From NCBI GenBank assembly GCA_902362875.1, contig CABIYF010000014.1, positions 1 through 64,000 of the forward strand: a stretch of 64,000 nucleotides of DNA. The letters are read 5' to 3'. Below are positions 55,047 through 62,886 of this stretch, in pieces; the stretch's first letter is position 1, and each line of letters opens with the position of its first letter. The position numbers were made by a program, and so were the translations under genes. The notes under the pieces are model-generated. The model searched no databases. It saw only the letters and a list, made by a program, of their open reading frames with translations, and was not told the origin of the DNA. The DNA is from Eubacteriaceae bacterium. Lineage in GTDB: Bacteria; Bacillota; Clostridia; Lachnospirales; Lachnospiraceae.

Positions 55047-56184
55047 CAAAGAAGAACAAATATATAAGAAGCAGGAAAAACTGCATATTTATGAATATGA
55101 AAATGCCATTATATTACCAAGAAAGTTTGAAGAAAATGCCCCAACATGGGGAAAAGGCGGAGTCTGTGATCAGGATGATGAGTTTGTTCAAAGCTCCTTT
55201 TATGACGGAGGATGGGCTCAGAATGGTGGAAAATATGAATGGACGAAGGAAGATGAAACCTATGTGGATGAAAAAGTCATTTACATCGGAGTTTTTGCAA
55301 AACATTGGGGACACTTCCTTGTTGATATGACTTCAAAACTATGGGCTTTTGCAGATCCTGAAATGAAGGAAAATATAAAAGATTATAAAGTAGCTTATAT
55401 CGGGGAAGAAGAACCATCAGGAAATTATCTTGAATTTTATAAGATGTTAGGAATTCAAGAGGAACAGTTAATGCACATCGAAAATCTTACAAGATTTCAA
55501 AAAGTTTTAGTACCTGAAGCTGGTTTTCGTCCATGTATATGGTATACAGAAGAATATCAGAGAATGTTCAATCAGATGGCAGAATCTGTGATAGAAGATA
55601 AAGAGTTAAAAGAAAAATTTAAAGATCTCAAGAAGATATACTTCTCAAGAAGACAGTTTGGAAAAGCCGTGGCAACGGAATTTGGCGAGGAATATATTGA
55701 ACAATGTTTTAATCAAAATGGCTATGAATCATTAGGACCAGAAACATTATCATTAAGAGAACAGATTTATGTATGGAATCATGCAGAAGCGATCGCATGT
55801 ATGAATGGAACGATTCCACTGAATGTTGTCTTTTGTAAAAATGAAAAATTAAAATTAACGGTCTTAAATAAGATGAGTATTTATCATAAGAATCCATATA
55901 TTTATTTGTATATGAGAAAGATAGAGGCAGACTTTATCAATGTCTATAAGGAGCCATTAAAAGGATATCCTAAATCATTAGGAGAAGGTCCATACTTGAT
56001 CAAAACAGGAAAAGAATTCTTTGATTACTGTCAAAAAGAAGGATTTGAGATTCCATATACAGGAATGAAATTAAGATTCTATGATTTAAAACAAGAGATC
56101 AGATATTATCTGTGTGTCATAGGAATCGGAAAGCAGATCAGAAGAGTTGGATCATTCGTGAAAAGAAAAATATTAAGAAGGTGA
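55039..56184 (+). CDS. GT61-family (DUF563) glycosyltransferase
   Basis: About 381 residues. GVFAKHWGHFLVDMTSKLWAF near residue 85, KKIYFSRRQFGKAVATEFGEE and the later NHAEAIACMNGTIPLNVVFC match the DUF563/GT61 pattern of bacterial capsule enzymes. The likely start is TTG at 55039, since AAGGGGAG lies ten bases upstream; the in-frame ATG at 55018 has no site. The start overlaps the GT2 stop, which implies coupling. Confidence 0.78.
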   Translation: MNNKEEQIYKKQEKLHIYEYENAIILPRKFEENAPTWGKGGVCDQDDEFVQSSFYDGGWAQNGGKYEWTKEDETYVDEKVIYIGVFAKHWGHFLVDMTSKLWAFADPEMKENIKDYKVAYIGEEEPSGNYLEFYKMLGIQEEQLMHIENLTRFQKVLVPEAGFRPCIWYTEEYQRMFNQMAESVIEDKELKEKFKDLKKIYFSRRQFGKAVATEFGEEYIEQCFNQNGYESLGPETLSLREQIYVWNHAEAIACMNGTIPLNVVFCKNEKLKLTVLNKMSIYHKNPYIYLYMRKIEADFINVYKEPLKGYPKSLGEGPYLIKTGKEFFDYCQKEGFEIPYTGMKLRFYDLKQEIRYYLCVIGIGKQIRRVGSFVKRKILRR

Positions 56185-56188
56185 TGAG

Positions 56189-57193
56189 ATGAGACGTTTT
56201 TTTCAAAGAGCATATCATTTTTTAGAGAGAATCAAAAATGAGAGCAGAAATTTTCCAAAGAATCTAAAACATTTTGGATTTCGTACTGCAAAAGCAATTT
56301 TTGTGGATGGATTATTTCCGCCAGGAAAATCAGAAAAGTATATTGCAGAAATAGAACGTTATATAGATGAAGCAATGGGCGATTTTGTACGAAATTATAA
56401 GATTAATGACAATTGGCAAAATGAATCTGAAAAGTATCCAAAATCAGAGAAAGTTCCAGTATGGGTATGCTGGTGGCAGGGAGAAGAAAGTATGCCGGAA
56501 CTGGTAAAAATGTGTTTTCAGCGGCTGAAAGATACACTGCCAGATGATACGACAGAATTGCATTTCATTACATTTGATAATTACAAAGATTATGTCACAC
56601 TGCCAGAGCATATCGAGCAGAAATTTAAAGAAAAGAAAATCACAATGACTACACTGTCAGATATTCTGCGCTTTTGCCTTCTAAGTGAATATGGTGGATT
56701 CTGGATGGATGCAACGGTATTTTTCACAGGAGAATTTCCAAAAGAATTTTTAGAAAAACCATTCTATTCACAGAAAATGTACGATCCAGTGAAGTGCCAG
56801 AGAGAAGCTTGTAAAGGACGTTGGTGTGGATTTTTTATGACAGGATATGCTCACAATCCAATATTTGAGTTTGGACGAGATGCATTTTTTGAATGGTGGA
56901 GAAAATACGACGATATTGTAGATTATGTTTTAATTGATTATTTGATCTTATTAGGATATAAAAACTTTAAGCAGATCAGAGAATTGATCGATGATGTACC
57001 AGATAATAATCTGGATATTTTTGAAATGTATCAGGTATTGGATAAACCATATACCAAAGAATTATATGAACGTCTGACAAAGCGCAATATTATTCATAAA
57101 CTAACCTACAAAATTGATTTAAAGAAAGAAACAGCAGATGGACAGGAAACCTTGTATGCACATTTGCTAGGAGAAGTCTATGGAAACAAATAA
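56189..57193 (+). CDS. Capsular polysaccharide glycosyltransferase (GT32-like)
   Basis: 334 residues. VPVWVCWWQGEESMPELVKMC, TMTTLSDILRFCLLSEYGGFW (in two blocks) and MDATVFFTGEFP match the Caps_synth/GT32 family. In that family the D-x-D-like acidic motif (here WMDATV) binds the nucleotide sugar. GKWCGFFM-type residues follow near 215. It starts four bases after the GT61 gene; the next gene overlaps its end by 14 bp. Confidence 0.82.
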   Translation: MRRFFQRAYHFLERIKNESRNFPKNLKHFGFRTAKAIFVDGLFPPGKSEKYIAEIERYIDEAMGDFVRNYKINDNWQNESEKYPKSEKVPVWVCWWQGEESMPELVKMCFQRLKDTLPDDTTELHFITFDNYKDYVTLPEHIEQKFKEKKITMTTLSDILRFCLLSEYGGFWMDATVFFTGEFPKEFLEKPFYSQKMYDPVKCQREACKGRWCGFFMTGYAHNPIFEFGRDAFFEWWRKYDDIVDYVLIDYLILLGYKNFKQIRELIDDVPDNNLDIFEMYQVLDKPYTKELYERLTKRNIIHKLTYKIDLKKETADGQETLYAHLLGEVYGNK

Positions 57194-58154
57194 AAAAGTC
57201 AGCATTGTGATTCCAGTATACAAAGCAGCAGATACAATCACAAGATGCGTAGAATCTTTAGAGAAAAATACATATCAAAATCTTCAGATTATCTTAGTAG
57301 AAGACTGTTCAGGAGATCAGACAATCGAGGTATGCAAAAAATTAGCAGATAATTATGATAACGTGTTATGCATTGAAAATGATAAAAATCATGGAGTTTC
57401 CTATACAAGAAATCATGGATTAGATCACGCCGATGGAACCTATTTGATGTTTGTGGATAGTGATGACTATGTAGAAGCAGATTATGTGGAAACAATGATA
57501 AATGCGGTTTCTTGTACGGATGATAAAAAATCAATGCCAGTTTGCGGATATGTCAATCATGATGAAAAGAAAAATGATCGTATAGATATATTCCTTCCTG
57601 AAAACGAATCGGAACATTTAGGAACATCAATTCAGGTTATGCCAGAATTATATGAAAAAAGAATGTTACAGATTATCTGGAACAAAGTATTTATGCTAGA
57701 TGTGATCAAACAAAATAACATCCGATTTAAAGAAGAAATGTTTATTGGAGAAGATTTCAGATTTTTATTAGAATACATGAAAGCAGCAGAGATTTCAGGA
57801 TTTAAATTTGTAAACAAAGCTTTGTATCATTATATGAGAGACAATGAACATTCACTGATGTCCAGATTGTTGGAAGTTAAGATTCAGGATGGGCTAGATA
57901 ATTTTGAAATCATGTATGAACTTATGGGAAAATCATCCGATGAGATCAAGCAGTTGCTTAGAATTGAGAAAGAAAAACAAGTACAATATTATGCATATAC
58001 GATCATGCATGATGAAAATATGACGACAAAAGAGAAGAAAGAAAGAATTTTACAGTTGCCAGCAGAGAATGCAGGACAATTATACAAGCAGCAGAAGACA
58101 CTTCAAAGAAAAGAAAGCATCTATCGCTTCAAAAGTAAAATCTTAAAGAAATAA
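57180..58154 (+). CDS. GT2 glycosyltransferase
   Basis: 324 residues. VSIVIPVYKAADTITRCVES, VEDCSGDQTIEVC (VEDCS where most have VDDGS), NHGVSYTRNHGLDHADG and VDSDDYVEADY form the GT-A core; MFIGEDFRFLLEYM is the acceptor-side acidic motif. The ATG overlaps the preceding gene by 14 bp. Confidence 0.84.
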   Translation: METNKKVSIVIPVYKAADTITRCVESLEKNTYQNLQIILVEDCSGDQTIEVCKKLADNYDNVLCIENDKNHGVSYTRNHGLDHADGTYLMFVDSDDYVEADYVETMINAVSCTDDKKSMPVCGYVNHDEKKNDRIDIFLPENESEHLGTSIQVMPELYEKRMLQIIWNKVFMLDVIKQNNIRFKEEMFIGEDFRFLLEYMKAAEISGFKFVNKALYHYMRDNEHSLMSRLLEVKIQDGLDNFEIMYELMGKSSDEIKQLLRIEKEKQVQYYAYTIMHDENMTTKEKKERILQLPAENAGQLYKQQKTLQRKESIYRFKSKILKK

Positions 58155-58163
58155 GGGGCTTAT

Positions 58164-59684
58164 ATGGGACAAAAAAAAGTTAATGAGTTAAAAGTTGGAT
58201 CAATTATTACATACATAAATTTGATCATCAGTACAATTATACCATTATTGTATACACCAATTATGCTTAGGATTCTAGGGCAGGAAGAATATGGATTATA
58301 CAGCTTATCAAATTCAGTGATCAGTTATTTGACATTATTAAACTTTGGTTTTGGTACTGCGATCATACGATTTATATCAAAATTCAGAGTAGAAGGAGAT
58401 CATGAAAAAATAGAAGGGGTTACAGGATTGATTCTTTTTATTTATGCGATCATAGCAGTGGTTGTCTGCATTATCGGATTTTTACTGACAAAAGGAACCG
58501 GTTTATTTTTTGGAACAGGATTAAATGGAAGTGAAATACAGCGATTAAAGATATTAATGATCATTATGACAGTCAGTACAGCAATTTCATTCCCGGTAAG
58601 TGTATTATCGTCTGTATCAATTGCTTATGAAAAATATATTTTCCGTAAAATGGTTGATATGGTAGCTACAATTGCGGCACCAATCTTAAATCTGTTTGTA
58701 TTATTTATGGGATATGCATCTATTGGATTGGCAATGATCGGATTGATCACACAGGTTCTTTATGGAATCATCTTCACACTGTATTGTAAGCAGAAATTAA
58801 ATATTGTGCCAAGATTTAAAAATATGCCATTTTATATGGCTAAAGAAATTTTGGGATTTTCCGTATATGTTTTTGCAAGTTCGATTATCGATATGCTGTA
58901 TTGGGCAACAGATAAAGTATTGATCGGAGCAGTTTTAGGAACTGTTGCGGTAGCAGTTTATAATATCGGTGGAACGTTTACTGCAATGCTGCAAAATATG
59001 TCATCAGCAATCAGTGGAGTTTTCGGAACCAGGGTCAATATGATGGTTTTTGGAAATCAGCCAATGGAGAAGTTGTCAGAATTATTAATCAGAATTGGAC
59101 GATTGCAATATTATATTGTTTCATTAATTTTGTCAGGTTACATTGTATTTGGACAGATATTCATTGATGTATGGGCTGGAAAAAGTTATTCTCAGGCATA
59201 CGTTATTGGTTTACTGACGATGGTTCCATTAGCTGTTCCATTAATTCAAAGTATTGCTTTTTCAGTAATTTCAGCACAGAATAAATTGAAATTCAGAACA
59301 ATTGTATATGCAGTTATTGCGGTATTAAATGTCATAGGAACAATTCTAGTTATGCCAAAATTCGGAATCATTGGAGCAGCAACGTGTACAGCAGTGGCTT
59401 TCGTTGTAGGAAATGGAATTTTGATGAACTGGTATTATTGGAAAGTTATTAAACTTGATATCGTAAGTTTTTGGAAAAACATTTTAAGAATCAGTATTGT
59501 TCCAGTTATTATGATTGTTGCAGGAACAGCAGCACTTCGAGTAATTGCGATAAAGAATCTTTGGATGGTATTGATCTTAGGAATCATCTATGTAGCATTA
59601 TTTGGAATCGCTTCATGGATCTTAGAGATGAATGTCTATGAGAAATCTTTGGTAACTGGTATGTTTCATAAGATTAAGAGATAA
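58164..59684 (+). CDS. Wzx-type polysaccharide flippase
   Basis: 506 residues with 12-14 membrane helices. The start LKVGSIITYINLIISTIIPL and ILGQEEYGLYSLSNSVISYL are standard for the polysaccharide-transporter branch of the MOP superfamily. Matching helices recur in the second half (SVYVFASSIIDMLYWATDKVL). It would flip the undecaprenyl-linked repeat unit to the outer face for the EpsG-like polymerase. Confidence 0.9.
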   Translation: MGQKKVNELKVGSIITYINLIISTIIPLLYTPIMLRILGQEEYGLYSLSNSVISYLTLLNFGFGTAIIRFISKFRVEGDHEKIEGVTGLILFIYAIIAVVVCIIGFLLTKGTGLFFGTGLNGSEIQRLKILMIIMTVSTAISFPVSVLSSVSIAYEKYIFRKMVDMVATIAAPILNLFVLFMGYASIGLAMIGLITQVLYGIIFTLYCKQKLNIVPRFKNMPFYMAKEILGFSVYVFASSIIDMLYWATDKVLIGAVLGTVAVAVYNIGGTFTAMLQNMSSAISGVFGTRVNMMVFGNQPMEKLSELLIRIGRLQYYIVSLILSGYIVFGQIFIDVWAGKSYSQAYVIGLLTMVPLAVPLIQSIAFSVISAQNKLKFRTIVYAVIAVLNVIGTILVMPKFGIIGAATCTAVAFVVGNGILMNWYYWKVIKLDIVSFWKNILRISIVPVIMIVAGTAALRVIAIKNLWMVLILGIIYVALFGIASWILEMNVYEKSLVTGMFHKIKR

Positions 59685-59707
59685 TAAAAAGGTATAGGGA
59701 TGGATCA

Positions 59708-60790
59708 ATGAGTAAATATTTTATTTCAGTTATTATGCCAATATATAATGCAGAGAAATATGTAAAGAAATCAATTGAAAGTTTGGTAAATCAGACGACA
59801 AATGAGATAGAGATTATATTAGTAGATGATGGATCAACTGACGAAAGTGCAAGCATTTGCGACCAGTATGATGGACTAAAGAATGTTAAAATCATTCATA
59901 AAGAAAATGGAGGAACATGTACAGCACGAAATCAAGGACTAGAGCATGCTGATGGGAAATATGTATCTTTTATAGATGCGGATGATTTTATGGATCAGAT
60001 GGCATATGAGAAAATCATAGCTTGTTTAAAGAAAACAAATGCTGATATCTTAGATTTTGGGTGGAGATATATTTCCGAAACAGGAGAAAAAACAGAAAAT
60101 CTAAATGGTAATGAGAAGAATATTCTATTTGATCAAGAATATATAAAAAATATAATATTACCACCACTTCTTAATTTAAAAAAGGATGAGGAACATTTTA
60201 TTTTTGATTTTTCTTGTATGAAAATATTTAAGAAAGAAATTATTGATAAATATAATATTAGATTTGATGAACAAAGAAGAGTCTGGGAAGATCGAATTTT
60301 CATAGTAGAATTTTTGAAATATTGTCAAAACTATTATTGCATGGATGAATGTTTTTATAATTATGTTAGTGTACCAAATTCTTTAAGTAGAAGATACAGT
60401 GCACAGTTTTTAGAATTAATTCTTGCAAACTACAATTTATATATTGATTTATTTGGTGATGATTATGACTTTTCCGTACAGTATGTAACAGATTATTGGT
60501 GTAATTCCATTGAGAATATGATCATGAATCAGTTAAGAGTAAAGGATGAGCATCCAGAAGTGATTGAAAATATCAGTAAGATCTTGAGAGAACCACAGGT
60601 AAAGACATGGTATAAGAATCGCACGCAAAAAGACCAGATGGATAAAGAAATCAGTGAATATCTGGAAGCAAGTGAATATGATCAGGTAATAAAAACTTAT
60701 GAAAAGAAGTTGTTAATGGTTCAAAAGCAAGAAAAGAAAGCAGCAAGAAAACAACTGCTAAGAAGAGTTGTTAGAAAGTTAATTAAGTAA
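59708..60790 (+). CDS. GT2 glycosyltransferase
   Basis: 360 residues. ISVIMPIYNAEKYVKKSIES, VDDGSTDESASICD, IHKENGGTCTARNQGL and IDADDFMDQM (DADD in place of DSDD). RRVWEDRIFIVEFL is the acceptor-side motif. A Lys/Arg-rich C-terminal helix (about 335-360) could sit on the membrane. It is the last gene of the cluster, past the flippase. It is more A/T-rich than earlier genes, so it may have been added later. Confidence 0.84.
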   Translation: MSKYFISVIMPIYNAEKYVKKSIESLVNQTTNEIEIILVDDGSTDESASICDQYDGLKNVKIIHKENGGTCTARNQGLEHADGKYVSFIDADDFMDQMAYEKIIACLKKTNADILDFGWRYISETGEKTENLNGNEKNILFDQEYIKNIILPPLLNLKKDEEHFIFDFSCMKIFKKEIIDKYNIRFDEQRRVWEDRIFIVEFLKYCQNYYCMDECFYNYVSVPNSLSRRYSAQFLELILANYNLYIDLFGDDYDFSVQYVTDYWCNSIENMIMNQLRVKDEHPEVIENISKILREPQVKTWYKNRTQKDQMDKEISEYLEASEYDQVIKTYEKKLLMVQKQEKKAARKQLLRRVVRKLIK

Positions 60791-60802
60791 GAAACATAAA
60801 GT

Positions 60803-60848
60803 GTTATTTGGTATAAACATATTTTTTAATAAGTTTATACCAGATAAC
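60803..60848. repeat. Inverted repeat at convergent gene ends
   Basis: GTTATTTGGTATAAAC (60803-60818) and GTTTATACCAGATAAC (60833-60848) pair over 16 bp with one G-T. It overlaps the last codons of the minus-strand SGNH gene and follows the last cluster gene by 12 bp. There is no U-run on either side, so a classical terminator is doubtful, but it may still block readthrough. Confidence 0.6.
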
Positions 60849-61526
60849 ATAAGATGATGAAGTTAAGTGTAAACCATCCTGAGTGTACTTTTTCGGCAAA
60901 GAGCCATTTTGTTCATATGCAGAATATAAATCTATAAAAGTAAGTTTTTGGCTTTGAGATAATGATTTCAAATAGTGGTTAAAATTACGGATCTTGTCGT
61001 TATCACAATATGGATTCTTGACATCAGCTACAGGCAGTACAGAGCATATAAAAATCTTAGTATCAGGGAGTTCTTTTACACATTCTGTAATTAATTTTTT
61101 ATATTGATACTTACAAGTTTTTAAATTCCTGCATGCAAGAGAATTTACTCCACAAGCAATAAAAACTTTGGAAGGATGAAGAGAAGAAACAGTACTGATT
61201 CTTGAGCGAACATTAACAATTCTGTCACCATAGGAGCCAAGATTACAAATAGAGACATCAGGGAAAGCCTCTTGAAATTGTCCATTAGCGACTAAGGAAT
61301 CACCGATAAATACAATATTTGATGTTACGTTTAATTGTTTTAAGCAATTTTCCCAGGATAAAGAAGCATCGGATTTGACAGGAGATTCTGTCCCTAGTCC
61401 TAGTTTATAAAAAAGTGTATTTGCATAACCAGATGAAATTGATACAAAGATCAATAATATAAGCAGAATTAATGAAATTGATTGATATAAATGTTTGGAT
61501 ATGATAGATTTTTGGCTCGTAGAAAT
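60804..61526 (-). CDS. SGNH/GDSL-family hydrolase, membrane-anchored
   Basis: Block I VFIGDSLVANGQF (Ser nucleophile), block II SYGDRI, block III GVNSL (Asn usually in GxND), and block V DGLHL with the catalytic Asp-His. This is an SGNH esterase, perhaps a polysaccharide deacetylase given the neighbouring cluster. The first ordinary start (TTG, 61454) has no ribosome binding site and would cut off a hydrophobic helix. In-frame coding continues upstream through ISLILLILLIFVSI to a GGAGGGG site at 61534-61528, where the nearest codons are ATT (61526) and ACG (61520). I list the ATT start, giving about 240 residues. The start is uncertain and may reflect a mutation. Confidence 0.72.
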   Translation of the reverse strand: MSTSQKSIISKHLYQSISLILLILLIFVSISSGYANTLFYKLGLGTESPVKSDASLSWENCLKQLNVTSNIVFIGDSLVANGQFQEAFPDVSICNLGSYGDRIVNVRSRISTVSSLHPSKVFIACGVNSLACRNLKTCKYQYKKLITECVKELPDTKIFICSVLPVADVKNPYCDNDKIRNFNHYLKSLSQSQKLTFIDLYSAYEQNGSLPKKYTQDGLHLTSSSYVIWYKLIKKYVYTK

Positions 61527-61547
61527 ACCCCTCCATTTAATAAAAAT

Positions 61548-61576
61548 ATAATAGCATATATAAATGAGAGAGGCAA
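61548..61576 (-). promoter_or_regulatory. Promoter of the SGNH hydrolase gene
   Basis: Minus-strand TTGCCT (61576-61571), a 17-bp spacer and TATTAT (61553-61548). The predicted transcript start near 61541 leaves only a few bases before GGAGGGG, supporting translation from near 61526. Confidence 0.55.
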
Positions 61577-61621
61577 GGAAAAGTATAGAAAAAATGCAAT
61601 TTTGAAGGGTTGAGAAATAAT

Positions 61622-61660
61622 AAACTAATAAATTGAAATAAAAAACTAATATATTGAATT
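61622..61660 (+). promoter_or_regulatory. 21-bp-phased direct repeat over promoter
   Basis: AAACTAATAAATTGAAAT (61622-61639) and AAACTAATATATTGAATT (61643-61660) match at 16 of 18 positions and are 21 bp apart, two helical turns. The second copy covers the -35 of the DUF3990 promoter. A candidate autoregulatory operator. Confidence 0.5.
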
Positions 61661-61682
61661 AACAAGAAAGATTTGCTAAAAT
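61654..61682 (+). promoter_or_regulatory. Promoter of the DUF3990 gene pair
   Basis: TTGAAT (61654-61659), a 17-bp spacer and TAAAAT (61677-61682), about 70 bp before the start at 61753. The rest of the roughly 230-bp gap shows only A/T-rich DNA and the repeat. Confidence 0.6.
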
Positions 61683-61752
61683 AAAAACTATGAGTTGCTT
61701 CACATTGATGTAAATGGAGACCGAATGAAAGTATGAAAAGAGGTGCGGAATA

Positions 61753-62424
61753 ATGATTCTCTATCATGGTTCAAAAGATATCATAGAAAGACCAATTTAT
61801 GGACAAGGAAAAAAATATAATGATTATGGATTAGGATTTTATTGTACAGATAATATAGAATTAGCCAAAGAATGGGGAACTAGCTTTGAAAGAAGTGGAT
61901 ATGCAAATCGATATCAGATAGATTGTACAGGATTAACAATTCTTGATTTAAATGATGATAAATACTGTATTTTACACTGGTTGGCAATTCTTTTATCTAA
62001 TCGGGAATTTGATACGCCGGCAGGATTAGCGTTAGAAGCAAAAGAATTTTTAAAGAAGAATTTTATGTTAGATTATAAAAAATATGACATTATAAAAGGA
62101 TATCGTGCAGATGATAGTTATTTCTCATTTGCACAAGATTTTATTAATGGTACGATTTCATATCGTCAGTTAAATAATGCGATGCATTTAGGAAAATTAG
62201 GAATACAATATGTATTAAAAAGTAAAGAAGCGTTTAATAGAATTGTTTTTGATGGTTATGAAGAAGCAGATTATAAAGAATGGTATGCGAAAAAAATGAA
62301 GAGAGATAAATCTGCTAGAAGAGAGTATTTTGATGTAGAGAGAAATAGAAGACAGAGGGGCGATATTTACATTACGCAAATCTTAGATGAGGAGATGAGT
62401 CCAGATGACAAACGCTTACGATAA
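61753..62424 (+). CDS. DUF3990 family, ADP-ribosyltransferase-like protein
   Basis: 223 residues. ILYHGSKDII opens the domain; DYGLGFYCTDNIELAKEWG follows. These match the His and Tyr positions of the H-Y-E group of ADP-ribosyltransferases, to which DUF3990 has been assigned. LGIQYVLKSKEAF is the likely third strand, with Gln where PARP-like enzymes have Glu. The C-terminal third (about 175-223) is highly charged and helical. GAGGTG precedes the ATG. The next gene overlaps by 20 bp, suggesting a two-gene unit such as a toxin-antitoxin or effector-immunity pair; this is inference. Confidence 0.75.
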   Translation: MILYHGSKDIIERPIYGQGKKYNDYGLGFYCTDNIELAKEWGTSFERSGYANRYQIDCTGLTILDLNDDKYCILHWLAILLSNREFDTPAGLALEAKEFLKKNFMLDYKKYDIIKGYRADDSYFSFAQDFINGTISYRQLNNAMHLGKLGIQYVLKSKEAFNRIVFDGYEEADYKEWYAKKMKRDKSARREYFDVERNRRQRGDIYITQILDEEMSPDDKRLR

Positions 62425-62842
62425 AATCTATTTGGAAAAGGCACAGACAGTTTTGGGAAGAATGACGGACTATGCTGTATATGATCTTGAATATGCAATT
62501 GATGAGATATTTGACTTATTTATTAAAACTGGATACGCCAAAAGATTTGAAAATGGGGATTATCAAGTATTGGTTGGAATGTCAGGAGTAGAACTTGCAA
62601 GACACGTTGTAGAAGAGGCGACTGGTCAGACAGAATTTTGTAAACCGAAATATACAATGAATCGAAGCGAAGAATATTGGATGGGATGGGCATTGGCGTA
62701 TTATCAATGGAAAAGCAATTTCTCATTTGAATATATTTTAGATAAAATTTGTGCAAGTGATATTTTGAAATTGTATATGCCATATCATGAAATGGATATA
62801 AGGGAATTTTGCGACAAAATGTCAGAAATAATAAAAAATTAG
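62405..62842 (+). CDS. Small helical protein paired with DUF3990 gene
   Basis: 145 residues, not recognised. It is rich in acidic and aromatic residues with predicted helices: VYDLEYAIDEIFDLFIKTGY, a central VGMSGVELARHVVEEATG, and an aromatic WMGWALAYYQW. The net charge is negative. The first half resembles the general shape of DUF3791-type small proteins often found beside DUF3990, but I cannot confirm homology. Overlap of 20 bp with the upstream gene implies coupled translation. It could be the antitoxin or immunity partner. Confidence 0.65.
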   Translation: MTNAYDKIYLEKAQTVLGRMTDYAVYDLEYAIDEIFDLFIKTGYAKRFENGDYQVLVGMSGVELARHVVEEATGQTEFCKPKYTMNRSEEYWMGWALAYYQWKSNFSFEYILDKICASDILKLYMPYHEMDIREFCDKMSEIIKN

Positions 62843-62886
62843 TTAAGTTCCAATAGCTCATAAAAAGAAAGAGGTGAATGTACACA

